A stretch of DNA of 64,000 bases from Ornithodoros turicata (GCF_037126465.1 NC_088202.1:119426123-119490122); one strand, 5' to 3'; counted from the stretch's first letter, positions 11,587 through 22,407 are shown. Made by a program: numbers and translations. The notes: a model not told the origin generated them from the letters alone.

Positions 11587-13223
11587 CAGACATGTACAAG
11601 ATAATCAAAAATGTATTTAGGATAAGATAATAAATACTAATGTTAGAATGTAATTAAGATAGAGTATAAATACATGAAAATTAAAGTAATTAAGATGGAG
11701 TACAAAATACTTCAAAAAGTATTTGAAATACAATTAAGATACTATTTGTCCTTGAACGCAAAAAGTCACCGGTCACTGGTCAATGCGGCAAGTCGCCGCT
11801 AGCGCTATGTCACATGAATCATCTAAACCCCGCGCACTACGTTAGCCGCCGCCACAGCTCTGGCCGCCGCCGTGTGATAGGAGTCTTCTAAACACAAGTC
11901 CCACAAGGATTACAAAGAGATACCACATGACTCCACGAAGTATATGTGTACATGTATACAGGGTGTCCCAGAAAACGTGTCATTGAATTATAATAAAAAA
12001 ACTACACCACCTAGAGTCATGCGGTCAATGGCATTTGTTCTTACTGGGTTTTTGCCACTTCCTCATGTGAATGTCGTGTAACGTAAGTTTAATTATGTAA
12101 ATTTTTGCGAGCTTAAGTCGAAAATTTGCCTAGTAAAGGTCACTTTTTGACCTCACCAATGTGAAGAGCGTGTCTAATTTAGCGAAATTCATGATAATTC
12201 ACAGTGATATTCACGAGCTATCCCATCGGAAAAAATAGCCGAATATCATGCTTTTCGGAGCACCGGACCATAGCGCGCGATGACTTTTTGAGCGCAATCG
12301 CTCTCAGTGCGACGAAAGGAGGTTCCGAAGCCAGCCCACAGAGTGATAGTAGATTAGTGTGTAGTAGTGTGTAGTGGTAGATAGTGATAGATCTCTTTCT
12401 GCGATGTCGGGGACGGCTGGGTTTCCAACCTCCTTTCGTCGGACTGACAAAGATTGCGCTGAAAAATACATCGTGCGCTATTCTGTGCGACCTCCGTAGA
12501 GCATGATGTTCGGGTATTTTTTCCGATGCAATAGCTCCTGAATATCCCTGTCAATTACCTTCAATTTCACTAAATTACACACGCTCTTCACATTGGTGGG
12601 GTAAAAAAGTGACCTTTACTAGGCAAATTTTCGACTTAAGCTCGCAAAAATTTACATAATTAAACTTACGTTACACGACATTCACATGAGGAAGTGGCAA
12701 AAACCCAGTAAGAACAAATGCCATAGACCGCATGACTCTAGGTGGTGTAGTTTTTTTTATTATAATTCAATGACACGTTTTCTGGGACACCCTGTATGTA
12801 CAGAACAAAGCAAACTTCTAGCAGGTACCTGTTCGGAGAGGTCAGAATTCGGCGTCACCGCGTCAGGGCACACATAGTAGAACCCTCACTAGCCAAGGAT
12901 TAGTACACACGGCGCAAGATCTCTAAATGGATTCTTCCAAGAAGTGCCAATGTCCGGGTCTAGAGTCACTATCCGGGTCAAGTCCGAGGGACTCAGGAAA
13001 TTTCCACTGAACAAGCAAGATAATGGAAAGACGAAACACAGAAAGTTTGAGAGGAAGATCCAAAATATGTAATTAGAGTATTGAGTAGAAAATACCATAA
13101 AATGTATTTTAAATAGAGTACAAATACACAAAACAAAAAGTATTGAGTAGAGTACCCAAATACCGCAAATTGTATTTAAAATACAGTATTTTAAATACAA
13201 TACTCCAAATACGTACAAGTCTG
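11587..13223. mobile_element. hAT-like non-autonomous element with GTATTTAAAATAC arms
   Basis: The left end reads cagacatgtac and the right end is the complement of cagacttgtac. Just outside lie ccctgatc (11579-11586) and, one base further out, gcctgatc (13225-13232), a near-match 8-bp TSD as expected for hAT elements. The subterminal arms are rich in gtattt/aaatac motifs in both orientations. A palindromic element occupies 11959-12794; without it the element is about 800 bp. No transposase. Confidence 0.6.
11959..12794. mobile_element. Foldback element, ~370-bp inverted arms, TA TSD
   Basis: The ends cagggtgtcccagaaaacgt and its complement lie within TA duplications at 11957-11958 and 12795-12796. 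The arms remain largely complementary for about 370 bp each, leaving a short centre near 12330-12400. Transcribed RNA would form a very long hairpin. TA target and terminal cagggtg fit a Tc1/mariner-type non-autonomous family; the superfamily is inferred from those features only. Confidence 0.85.
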
Positions 13224-14030
13224 CGCCTGATCTAAGCATTGCTTCATCTTAAGCGCGAAATAAATAATGTACTCGAGGGCGCGTAGCACTTGTTTAGCGT
13301 TATCTGCAAATCTGTTAATGAACAACTTTATTTTTGACGTTGGGGTGTCTAATCGCCGATGGCAATATTCTGCCCTGTTCCAGTTTCTACTCCCCTATAC
13401 AGGCTATACTCAATCCCATGCCAGTCTTCGTACCATGGATCCATATAACTGGTTATTGGAAATCTACAATAAACATTGGAGATCAAGTTGGAAAGTATAG
13501 GATGGGATTGAAGGAACGGGTCGCACGATCAAACCGCGTTATTGTTGTTTCGTTTTAAGCTGATCTACACTCGCTGATTGCTATGCAATTTATTTTTGGA
13601 GCACCTTACATTTTCCACGCATAACTATACTACTGAATACAACAGACATCTGTCGACGTCTGTACGCCGCTCATAGCCGCAGTTACTTCGCGGCGCTAAC
13701 AGGCAATTAAAAAAAAACGGAATACAACAAGATCCGTACGGTGCATCCGATGCACCCCACATTTGTAGTTGTAAAGGACGAATGTCGCCTCGGTAGAAAT
13801 GCTTTCACCCGCTGGATCACGTCACGGAAATGTTTCCTTTCCAGGCGGGGGGCGGCAGACGTGCATTGTCATTCAGAGATGCGATAACACACCACCGAAC
13901 GCGTTTCAAAATGAACCCCCAGAAAGAAGCTAATTTTCATGTTATTTTGGTTTCGTCACTGATTTTCCTTTCCCACACTTCAGCCAATCAAATTTTCCTA
14001 CCTGCGGAAGGCAATATCTGACATGGGACT
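13224..14030. other. no gene recognised
   Basis: No supportable coding region. Short frames near 13267-13558 and 13830-14021 lack recognisable domains and have no companion splice or promoter evidence. Confidence 0.4.
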
Positions 14031-14034
14031 TTAA

Positions 14035-14864
14035 AGGTACTGTAAAGCAGTAGACAAGCATGATATGCCGGTGATGTGACTAGAGACTTTGTTGCTTCTA
14101 AATACCATATGCGGAACCATACGACCGACAACGCGCTATAAATATTTTTAATTTGCCATGAAAAATGCGGCGTAGTGGAGCGGTGCGACGCCTGGTGTCA
14201 ATCAACCCCCTGTACAGCGGGCAACACTGAAAATTGGTATTACACACTATGACATCGGAACTTCGTTATTTTAGTAACCATATTATTAGTTTTCCTGTTT
14301 ACCTATGCATTCTGAAATACCTGTTAACAGTTTAGCCTGTTAACCCCTGTTTTTGCGAAGTAACCCAGTGCTGGCCGCTGTTCGATGGGGGCTCTCCCTA
14401 CTTCTCTTCTGCGCCTGCGCGCTCCTTTTGTTCGCGGCCTCTTTCGAACGAACAAACTCTCTCTGTGAACCTCTGTGAACAAAGAAGTCTCGACGCTGTC
14501 TGGCTTCTTGAACGTCTGACACATTTTTTTCAACGGCTCAGCATTTCATTTCAGTTCGCTTATCCGTTTATCCTCAGATGTGGATCGTTGTGTGGATTGC
14601 AGGGGCGGATTTTATGTTGGATTGTGGTGGATTGTTATGTCGGGCCCAGTGTTATACGCATGCAATGTGGTTGCCGCCATATGTGTCAGAAGTACGGATT
14701 CATTTCGAATACCTTGTACAGTGTTGCCCATAATCTTTAATCGTAATTTTCTAATTAACTGCACTGTCGATTGGAATGAAACTTGCACAGTTTTTGTCCT
14801 GGTGGCTTGGACTATCGAATAGCCACACTAAATGACATTTGATCGGTGCTGCTTTACAGTACCT
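14035..14864. mobile_element. TTAA-flanked non-autonomous element
   Basis: TTAA is present on both sides (14031-14034 and 14865-14868). The element starts aggtactgtaaagcag and ends with the exact complement. A TTAA target with purine-rich AGG termini fits the Kolobok superfamily, or less well piggyBac, whose ends usually start CCC. The 830-bp interior has no recognisable transposase. Confidence 0.7.
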
Positions 14865-15089
14865 TTAAGTTAGAAACTGCAGCATCCGTTGTAATTGTCT
14901 GTTCTTGTGTTGTTGTAAATTGCCGTGTGACCTATCCACCTGCGACTATACCTCCAGGTATGGGAATACAGTATTGTAAATACACTAAAATAAAATTCAC
15001 TCAGTGTTCTCTACTTCTTCACCGCCTCGTGTGTCGGTGACCTTCTGTATTCCTACCCACTGCTGGGATTTGGGAATATACACGCCTTC

Positions 15090-15700
15090 GGCTCTGAATG
15101 TATTTAGTTCAGCACCAAAATCTCTGGTCCAACGAAGCCGCGTTTGATCAAATCATTGCCACTCGGCAGACGCCACCACTCGCATCGCCACAGCACTCGC
15201 AGACGCCAAATTGTCCATATCTTGCATTTCATTTAGCAATAACTCTGGATATAAACCTGATATCGAAGATGTCATCATTTAATTACGTAGTCTGTATATC
15301 CATGCTTAATAGATGTGAGTCTGAGGCCCATACCTGTTTCCCTTGCTAGAGCCTGCGAAGTAGCGTTTGGTCAAATCGTTCATTTTCAAGCGACCAAAGA
15401 ACAAATAGGAGACAAGATCACACACAAGTCGCTCTGTTGTTGTTTCGTGTTTGTTCTTTGGTCGCTTGTGGATTTACACCAACCAGCACAATCTATATAC
15501 TTCAGACATTTTGCCAAATCGTGACCCAAGTGACACACACTGGCGCCAAATTGTCAGTTTGCTCTATTTTAGCTCGTAATAACTCTTAATACTGACGGTA
15601 TCATCATAAAATTACGTAGTCTGTGTATCGTGTGCGGACCGTAGCTGCTGTCCTTGCTGCACCCTTAGAACTCGCATTTGGTCAATTTGTCGTCCAGAAG
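15090..15700 (+). repeat. Diverged tandem repeat with internal hairpin
   Basis: The motifs cgtttggtcaaat, gccaaattgtc, aataactct and attacgtagtctgt recur in the same order, near 15130-15290, 15360-15620 and again at about 15670. This indicates about two and a half diverged copies of a roughly 230-310-bp unit. A hairpin at 15388-15470, with arms caagcgaccaaagaacaaa and its complement, occurs only in the middle copy, so it is probably a small inserted palindromic element. Confidence 0.55.
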
Positions 15701-16154
15701 GATATAACAGGCGCCAAAGCTGCCAATTTCATCCGGAAATCTCCCGATATCTGGAAAGTCTCATGCTCGTTCCCACAGTTATACATCACGCGTCTTATTC
15801 TTTATCTTACGCTAAAGCTCCCGGGCGTGTTATCGGTGTTGTTAGCAGGTCGGGGCGCGAAAAGGGAATTGTTCCCCTCAGATATCTCCTCCTCTCCCTG
15901 CCCAAATCTGTTCCTCCTCACGTACTCACGCGCCACCCTGTAAACTTAGCTTCCTTGCGTAGCCCTCTGCTATCAGGACAAGCCGGGTTTCAGAGGGGGT
16001 GTCAGGAAGTTTAATTTCTCACGACTGAAAATTGATCAAAGTTCGCGTATGGCATGGCAAAAGTCTGCCGAAAGTAATCGCCTCTAGCCCAATAATTTTC
16101 AGAAAAGTATTTTTAAACATATATTTGTGACACGTTAGCTCCCCGTATACTATA
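15701..16154. other. no gene recognised
   Basis: No supportable gene; open frames in this stretch are short and without recognisable motifs. Confidence 0.4.
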
Positions 16155-16510
16155 CCGGGTGTTTCAGGTCCCCCAGCCGAATAATTCGTAAACAGGTGTC
16201 GCTATGTCGAAAAGCTTTCTTTTCGGTGAGCACCCCCGAGACATCGGCCAGGAAGTGAGCAGTAAGCAGATCATTTGCATGCCCTCATTAATTAAATGAA
16301 GTTTCTAACTTTTAAATTCCACGTCGGACGCTTTCGGAACCTCAGTTTTACTGATCGGAACCTCAAGTGAAAAATATTCCAACAAAAAGAAACACGTCGA
16401 CACCAGTGATTTTTCGAGTAATTAATTGGTTTCGGTTTACATATTTGCGCGGAGCAGCGCAGTAATGCACTCTTTCGCTCAGCTATCCGGCTGCCAATTA
16501 CGTGTTCACC
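16155..16510 (+). mobile_element. Left-arm fragment of a ccgggtgt foldback family
   Basis: Starts ccgggtgtttcag just after TATA. It shares ordered blocks with the left arm of the element at 37163-37916: gaataattcg, aaagctttctttt, taattaattggttt and ggtttac-tatttg. The opposite arm is missing, so this is a truncated or deleted copy. Confidence 0.55.
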
Positions 16511-17607
16511 AGTCTTGTTCACACACGGGGGTAGCGGAAGGGGGTAGGGGGGAGCGGAAGAAGGGTCCCAACATGTTTTGTTAACCATTAGTTTCCCCAG
16601 TCTCTCGTCCCCAGTAACGCGCTTCGACAGAGAAACCGCCCCTCCCCCAAGTGAGGGTATGGATCTGCCCATGCTTGTGATCACAGGGGTGGCATCCAAT
16701 GTATTGCTCCGTAAACGAAAGCGTGCTGGGCGAACGCAATGCATCCTGTACAGGTCTTGGTCGCACGTCACAGCAAACGTCGAGGTACACGTGACCTTAA
16801 AGATGGCGGCGCCCGTGATCGGCGGCCAAACCGTTTGTAAACAATGCTGTTGTTGTTTCTGCGCAACGTTTTGGATGTCCTTCGATCACGGTAATTATTT
16901 GTATCCGATAACCTCGCAGTAAAACGCGCAGTTTCGCACATAAGGTCTCGTACTGTTGACGACTTCCAAAGATGTGATGACGACCACGCGTTAAGACCCA
17001 CTGAGCCGATGCGATGTACTTAAAATAAGGAGCAATGGGCTACGATGTTGCGGAAGAAGCACCGCATAGTTTACGCTGGCAAAATACGTTCATCCCTTGG
17101 CGTTATGACGGCGGAAATATGTGGGTAAGCGGCCAAACTACATGTAAACAAAGTCACATGATCTCAAAATGACGTTTTCTATGACGTGCGACCAGGACAA
17201 GATGTCAGTTTTGCCAAAAGCACCCGCTTGATGGCAGTTACAACAATGGCGGGTTTGTGTCACCCCTGTGCTTGTGATGCGTTTCTCATGAGAAGACAGA
17301 AGACAGCCGAAGTGATGATGCTGCCATCTACTCGAGAAATGGCGAAACTGTCTTAGCGTCCAAGATACCGATATGTACTCAATCTCAAAGTAGAGAAGGT
17401 AGAACACACTCTAGGCCGTTGCAGACGAAGTTGGTGACGTATGCGTCGTGCAGAGGAGGGGAAGTTGATGTTTGGGGAAGGTGGGGTGAGTCTGCTCGAG
17501 AACGGCGGCTCGGCGCACCCCGGGGGAGGGGGAAGAGGGAAGGGTGAAAGAGATTGGGGAAAGGTGATGGTGGTACGGAGAGGAAGCGGTGTACAGTCCC
17601 TCATGCT
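16511..17607. other. no gene recognised
   Basis: Opposed open frames cover 16.3-17.0 kb on both strands, but none shows a recognisable domain or continuous conservation cue. The stretch is moderately GC-rich with homopolymer tracts. Confidence 0.4.
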
Positions 17608-17616
17608 CTGGGGATC

Positions 17617-19594
17617 GGGGGGGGGGGAATATAGGTTTATTGCAAAACAAAACAACAAAAAAACACGAAAGAGGGGAAAGGTTAGCCTGGCTCCAGAAGC
17701 CGACTTGCTATTCCCGCTTACAAAAAAGGAAAAATAAAAAGAAGAAAAAGAAAGACAAAACGAAAAGAGCGAAAGAAGAGGCGCAGTCACAGACTCAGCG
17801 CGAGCCCTGTGTCAGTAAGGAAGCGTACGAGTTCCCTTCCGACGCGCCACTGAATGGGGCGTTGCAGAGGGCCCAGTAGCGTTGCCAGCGTGACCTCCCT
17901 CAGCCCTAGGGCAGCTAGCCGCTCCATCAGAGTGGCACGGGGAGCGGCGAACAGGCGACAGTGGAGGAGTAAGTGGGGAGTGTTGCCCTCGGTAGAGCAG
18001 GCTGCACATGTAGGGGTGTCAAGCGTGCTGAGTTGGAAGAGCCGTGTTGGCGTTCGAGCCACGCTTAACCGCAGACGGTGGATAACGGACACCTCCCTCC
18101 TCGTGATGTTTGGGGGAGGGACGTATTGCATTTTTGGGTCGATGGAGTGGAGAAATGTATTGGGCGAGATGGCACGTTCTATGAAATCTTGGACACAGCG
18201 AGAGCGCAAGCGACGTATTTGGAGCAGGGAGGCAGACATTGAAAGCGGGATGCTGAGACTCAAGGCAGCCGTGGTATGGGCACGTTTCGCAGCAATGTCG
18301 GCACGGGTATTTCCGGGCAACCCGACGTGACTGGGTACCCACTGGAGCCGTACGCTGTGGCCGGAAGCCAGGAGTTCGTTGTATCTGGCGATTACAAGCG
18401 TGCGGAGATCGCAAATAGCACTGCACCGGTTCGAAGCCAAGGTCTCCAATGCTGACTTGCTGTCCGTGAAGATGGACCACGAGTCGGCCTGTGAACCGGA
18501 TATGGCGTTGAGCGCTTCATAGATGGCTGTCAGTTCCGCTTCGGTGGTTGAAGTTTCATGCGACAGCTTGAAAGTCTGCGTAGTGTCGCTGTGAGGTATG
18601 TAGAAAGCTGCAGACGACGCGCCGTACACAACCGAGCCATCTGTGAAAATTGCTTTACGCAAACCGTGGACCGAGTTCAAATGGTCAAGAGCAAACTGGC
18701 GCGCAGCGAGGACAGGAGTGTCGTTTTTGCGGGACATGTCGGGAATATGCAGGTCCGTCGGAGGCAGCTCGAGGGTCCACAAAGGTAGAGCGTATAGCAG
18801 GCGCGACGGAGGGGGCGGAAGAGACTGTGCCAGTCTGCAAACAGCAGCCCCGAAAGCTGAGCTTTCATACAGTAGGTGAATGTCCCGTAGGTAGTGGGCA
18901 GCATGTCGTGTGCGGTACCGCGCACAAGAGCGCAGGGTCTCCATGTCGCGTAGGACGTGGGCTGGCGTCTCCTTGGCCTCAGCCAAGACCAGGAAGGTGT
19001 CGGTCGTTTTGGGGACACCAAGGCACACTCGAAGGCTTCGCGCCTGGATGTTCAAAAGTTCGCGCTCTGTTGTTGAACTTAGACCGTGCAATACCGGTAA
19101 GCTGTAACGCAGGAGCCCTAGAACGAGTGAGGTATGCACCTGGCGAAGGTCAGGGTATGATGGGCCCCAGGACGAACCAGAGATGCGGCGGAGGACGTTC
19201 ACGATGGTAGTCGCCGCGGTAGGCAGGGCCTTGACGTGCTTGGACCAAGTCAGCCCCCTGTCAATGGTTATGCCCAGGTATTTGTGATGACGTACGAAGG
19301 CGAGCTGTTGGCCGTCAACGCGGAGGGGGAATTTGCGGAAGGATCGGCGGGTGAATGCCATGGCAACAGTCTTGCTAGGTGAGATAGAAAGACCACGGTC
19401 GAAGAGGTAAGATACGATAGTGTCCAAAGCACCTTGCAAGCGACGCTGGATTACATCCCGACGGGTCGAGGAGGCCCAGATGCAGAGGTCGTCGGCGTAT
19501 ATTGTGATGTTGACATGTTCACTTAATTGAGCAGGTAAAGCGGCCATGATGACATTGAACAGCAGTGGGCTCAACACACTCCCTTGCGGGACAC
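17617..19594 (-). mobile_element. 5'-truncated non-LTR retrotransposon (RT-RNase H LINE)
   Basis: The minus-strand element starts abruptly inside the reverse transcriptase at GVPQGS and ends with the motif ggaatagcaagtc...gctaacct, aataaa, then an oligo-C run (read as G on the plus strand at 17617-17627). A 9-bp TSD, ctggggatc, lies at 17608-17616 and 19595-19603. This fixes both ends and shows classical 5' truncation by target-primed reverse transcription. With its open frame and perfect TSD it is the youngest-looking LINE here. Confidence 0.92.
17787..19592 (-). CDS. LINE ORF2 C-terminal part: RT palm/thumb, RNase H, zinc finger
   Basis: Function: reverse transcription and RNA-strand removal of a LINE. 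The open frame is 596 codons from its first internal Met (19577) and extends a few codons upstream to the truncation point; no genuine start exists. Counting from that Met, the RT catalytic YADD is at 27-30, the thumb block KYLGITID at about 99-106. RNase H follows with TDGS (D313), TTEAEL (E348), FTDSK (D372) and PSHVGLPGN...D (D427), all expected acidic residues present. A C-terminal CxxC...HLLLHC finger lies near 528-545. The endonuclease domain, fingers and N-terminal RT motifs are lost, so the copy cannot mobilise itself. RNase H points to the I/Jockey-group relatives rather than CR1 or RTE. Confidence 0.93.
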   Translation of the reverse strand, partial: VPQGSVLSPLLFNVIMAALPAQLSEHVNITIYADDLCIWASSTRRDVIQRRLQGALDTIVSYLFDRGLSISPSKTVAMAFTRRSFRKFPLRVDGQQLAFVRHHKYLGITIDRGLTWSKHVKALPTAATTIVNVLRRISGSSWGPSYPDLRQVHTSLVLGLLRYSLPVLHGLSSTTERELLNIQARSLRVCLGVPKTTDTFLVLAEAKETPAHVLRDMETLRSCARYRTRHAAHYLRDIHLLYESSAFGAAVCRLAQSLPPPPSRLLYALPLWTLELPPTDLHIPDMSRKNDTPVLAARQFALDHLNSVHGLRKAIFTDGSVVYGASSAAFYIPHSDTTQTFKLSHETSTTEAELTAIYEALNAISGSQADSWSIFTDSKSALETLASNRCSAICDLRTLVIARYNELLASGHSVRLQWVPSHVGLPGNTRADIAAKRAHTTAALSLSIPLSMSASLLQIRRLRSRCVQDFIERAISPNTFLHSIDPKMQYVPPPNITRREVSVIHRLRLSVARTPTRLFQLSTLDTPTCAACSTEGNTPHLLLHCRLFAAPRATLMERLAALGLREVTLATLLGPLQRPIQWRVGRELVRFLTDTGLALSL

Positions 19595-19610
19595 CTGGGG
19601 ATCTGGTAGT

Positions 19611-20212
19611 TGCCGAGAACTACCCGCCAGAGAAAACACCCACAGAGAGAAAACAGATGAGCCTCGGACAGACGGGGATGCTCTCCGCACGACGGTAATC
19701 GCCAAGTTGATTGGTGAAGTTACCCCCCCCCCCTCTTGTATACGTTGCAGAAGTGGACTGGGTGTCCCCGCCCTCATAGTGCTGGTATATATTACATCGG
19801 AATCCTCTAAAGGCAAGATCAAGCCGTTCCTTCACCGTGCAAGCATCACCTTCGTAGAAAACTTAAAGGAACACAACATGCTCATGAGTGTCATGAGAGA
19901 CTTCACTATACGGACATAAGGAAACTGGTTCGCTGACTTCATGAAGGAAGTCAACGATTTGCATCTAGCCAGTGACGATAAAATTCTCACAACCCGTACG
20001 GGAAATGTTATAGATTGTGTCTTCGTCAGGGACATAGACGAGCTAGTCGTTTCCAAGTACGTCAGCTACTTCAGTCTCCACAGGCCTCTGCTGTTCGTCT
20101 TCGGCATTTCCGTGACTGCAACAATTCAATCTGTACAGCAAGCAATTTCTGTCGCATTTTTTCTTCTTCTGGCACAAAACATTTCAAGCTATACAAATAA
20201 ATAAATAAGTAG
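19611..20212 (+). pseudogene. Endonuclease/exonuclease/phosphatase-like ORF with A-rich tail
   Basis: One frame runs from the left of 19740 to 20204 with a single in-frame TAA at 19917-19919. It shows features of the EEP fold: VPALIVLVYI, then a degenerate metal-binding block (VMRDF where GDFN is expected), LHLASD...TTRTGNVIDCVF, and SYFSLHRPL, a variant of the usual SDH/SYH(R/K)P catalytic histidine motif. It ends in caaataaataaataag, resembling a LINE-type tail. No reverse transcriptase follows, so it is either a fragment of a larger retroelement or a hitch-hiking EEP ORF. The stop and the altered DFN motif mark it as dead. The LINE TSD at 19595-19603 abuts its 5' side. Confidence 0.55.
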
Positions 20213-20360
20213 CAGCATTTCGCGCCCTAGACTGGACACTGCTTCTGTAGTGAGGAACTGCACGGCTTTCTGCAATTCTAGTGATCTCGATGCAGTGCAA
20301 GACAGTTTCGGACGCGTATACACTCTTAGAAAAAATGTTGAAGAAATTACAACCTCTAAG

Positions 20361-20624
20361 GTAGGAATGGCTTGTCGCAGTTTTTACTAACTTGCTAGTA
20401 ACCGTAGGTAGTAACAGCGAGGGAAGTAACTGTTACTACTTGTGCCGTTACTACGCCTTCGGTGGATACGGTAGTAACTGTTAGGACCTTTGGTAGGAAC
20501 GGCTTGTCGCAGTTTTTACTAACTTGCTAGTAACCGCAGGTAGTAACAGCGAGGGAAGTAACTGTTAGCACTTGTGCTGTTACTACACCTTCGGTGGACA
20601 AGGTAGTAACTGTTACGACCTTTC
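20361..20624 (+). repeat. Internal direct duplication, 132-bp period
   Basis: Two nearly identical copies begin gtaggaa(t/c)ggcttgtcgcag at 20361 and 20493 and differ at only a handful of positions. It is a local tandem duplication within the left arm of the TIR element. The right arm (21640-21800) carries related, inverted gtaac motifs. Confidence 0.85.
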
Positions 20625-20686
20625 GTATCACCTCTCCTGAGTTTATAGAATTGAAAACAAAACAAAAAACTGCAGTGTATTCAGTG

Positions 20687-20992
20687 CATAGGCGGAGAGT
20701 TTTCGATCTGTCGGAGGGGGCAGGGGCACAACGTCCCCCCCCCCCCCTTTCATGCACAGAGGTCGGGCAGGGTGTCTGGAATTCCGTGTTGCAACGTTGT
20801 GAGGCAAATTGTTACAGGATCTTCATGGTCCCTCGCATGAAACACGCGATTCTTATGATATCCCTCGAAACTTTCATCTCGAGTGTCAGCTAGGCAGACT
20901 CCCAGGAGGGGGCCTGCACCCCCCCGCCTGGGAAAGTTCCGGGGGGCTCAGGCCCTCAAGCCCCCCCCCCCCCCCCGCAGTCGGCGCCTATG
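20687..20992. mobile_element. hAT MITE with perfect 8-bp TSD
   Basis: Flanked by attcagtg at 20679-20686 and 20993-21000. The ends read cataggcg and its complement. The interior includes two long C runs and ggggggctcaggccctcaag. 8-bp TSD and short TIR are the hAT signature. It lies inside the TIR element at 20321-21820 and is therefore younger than it. Confidence 0.88.
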
Positions 20993-21822
20993 ATTCAGTG
21001 CGTCGGACGAGTACATGAGAGAGACAGACCTTGTACAAACTTTTATTGGGATTCAAAGTATGTTATTGCTTATGATACAGTCTCAGAGACCACAAAGTCG
21101 AAACTCGTACACGACAGACATCTGCCCGAGTGCGCCAGAGACAGACTTGCAGGTGGGGTGCCAATTTGGGAAATTGAATCAGCAAAGATAGACCATTGCA
21201 AATACAGGACAAAGGATATTATTGTGTTGGCAAAAGGTGATCCGCCACGTTTTGGTCAAATTTCAATGCTGTTAGTGTGGAGTGGTTCACTGTTCATAGT
21301 GGTAAGGGAGCTTGAGACAGTTGCTTTAACCGGCACCTCTGGGCCTACACAGTAAGTGGAACAGTCAGGAAATGTCTTGTTGTTCCCATCACCCCAGGCC
21401 ATAGTCATGATTTAGTTGTTGTTGTTGTTGTTCCCACAACTTTACCTTCGAAAGATTCGCTTGACTTGTACTTTGACTCTCTTTTAGTACCAAAACCAGG
21501 CATAATGATAACAAAAGATTAATTGCTGTAGTGAAACTCATCTTCTATTGCAACACTTGTATCAATTACACCTGCTTTGGCCACCAAGAGGTGGCTGGCA
21601 GTATTTCAAATATAAAAAAAAATAAAATTAGCCCTTCCTATGCAGTTACTACCTGTGGGGTTGTAAAGAAATCCGCCTGTAGTAACCGTGCCTGTTACAA
21701 CCAGTGAGCAGTTACTAGTATGGAAACTGGTAGTAATAGCAAGCAGGAGGAAGTAACTACAATAGAGGTGTGGTAACGGTAACTGTTACTACCTGGTTTC
21801 CAACCTTTTTTCTAAGAGTGTA

Positions 21823-22035
21823 CGACGCATATATTTGTAGAAATGCGCACATTGATTAAGACGGCATATTAGCGGCATTCCACGTTTCGTTTACGCCAGA
21901 GGATACTAATGTACGTTTCTATGCAAAGTTGTTAAATATGTCTTATCTGCTCCTAATTTCAAACTCCCGCCTCATCGTGTCAAGAAATAAATTACCTCAA
22001 TGTCATACCTCCCGTTCTGATCAGTTTAATGTGCT
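21823..22035. other. no gene recognised
   Basis: Short spacer between two elements with no supportable feature. Confidence 0.4.
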
Positions 22036-22343
22036 CCCAAGCAGCACAATGTACTGAAAGTCGAGTGCAATAGGGGTGGACGGTATGTGTCTTATCAATG
22101 TTCTTTAGTTTCATCAGTCTGTTCAAGGCCTTCCACCTACCCGTCCACCCCTATTGCACTCGACTTTCCCCAAGCAGCACAATGTACTGGAAGTCGAGTG
22201 CATTAGGGGTGGACGGTATGTGTCTTATCAATGTTCTGTAGTTTCATGATTCTGTTCAAGGCCTTTCATCTACCCGTCCACCCCTATTGCACTCGACTTT
22301 CAGTGCATTCTGCTGCTTGGGTCAGTACATTTTGCTGCTTGGG
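22036..22343. mobile_element. CCCAAGCAGCAC MITE, interrupted by a second copy
   Basis: The outer copy runs 22036-22167 and resumes at 22324-22343, where agtacattttgctgcttggg completes its right terminus. A full copy of the same family (22168-22321) is inserted at gacttTC, and TC is repeated on its right. Outer flanks are CT on both sides. The ends form a long inverted repeat through gtcgagtgcaataggggtgg. No coding capacity. Confidence 0.85.
22168..22321. mobile_element. Nested CCCAAGCAGCAC MITE (154 bp)
   Basis: A complete copy with cccaagcagcac and gtgcattctgctgcttggg ends, inserted in another member of its family with a 2-bp target repeat (TC). It is the younger of the pair. Confidence 0.85.
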
Positions 22344-22407
22344 CTGTGATACTTGCGTCACGCTCTGCGCGTCATGTTCCTTCCCCGACTGGTGGAACCT
22401 GAGCGTT

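Larger units (their letters stand above)
20321..21820. mobile_element. 1.5-kb TIR element (CACTCTTAGAAAAA ends), TA TSD
   Basis: Ends are cactcttagaaaaaatgttg and the complement of cactcttagaaaaaaggttg; TA flanks both sides (20319-20320, 21821-21822). The arms are crowded with gtagtaac/gttactac motifs in both orientations. A hAT MITE sits inside at 20687-20992. No transposase recognised. Related termini occur at 7885, 9727 and 33209. Confidence 0.8.

Noticed and set aside
17854..18330. Plus-strand open frames of 100-186 codons across the LINE
   Set aside because: Antisense shadows of the RT-RNase H frame on the minus strand.
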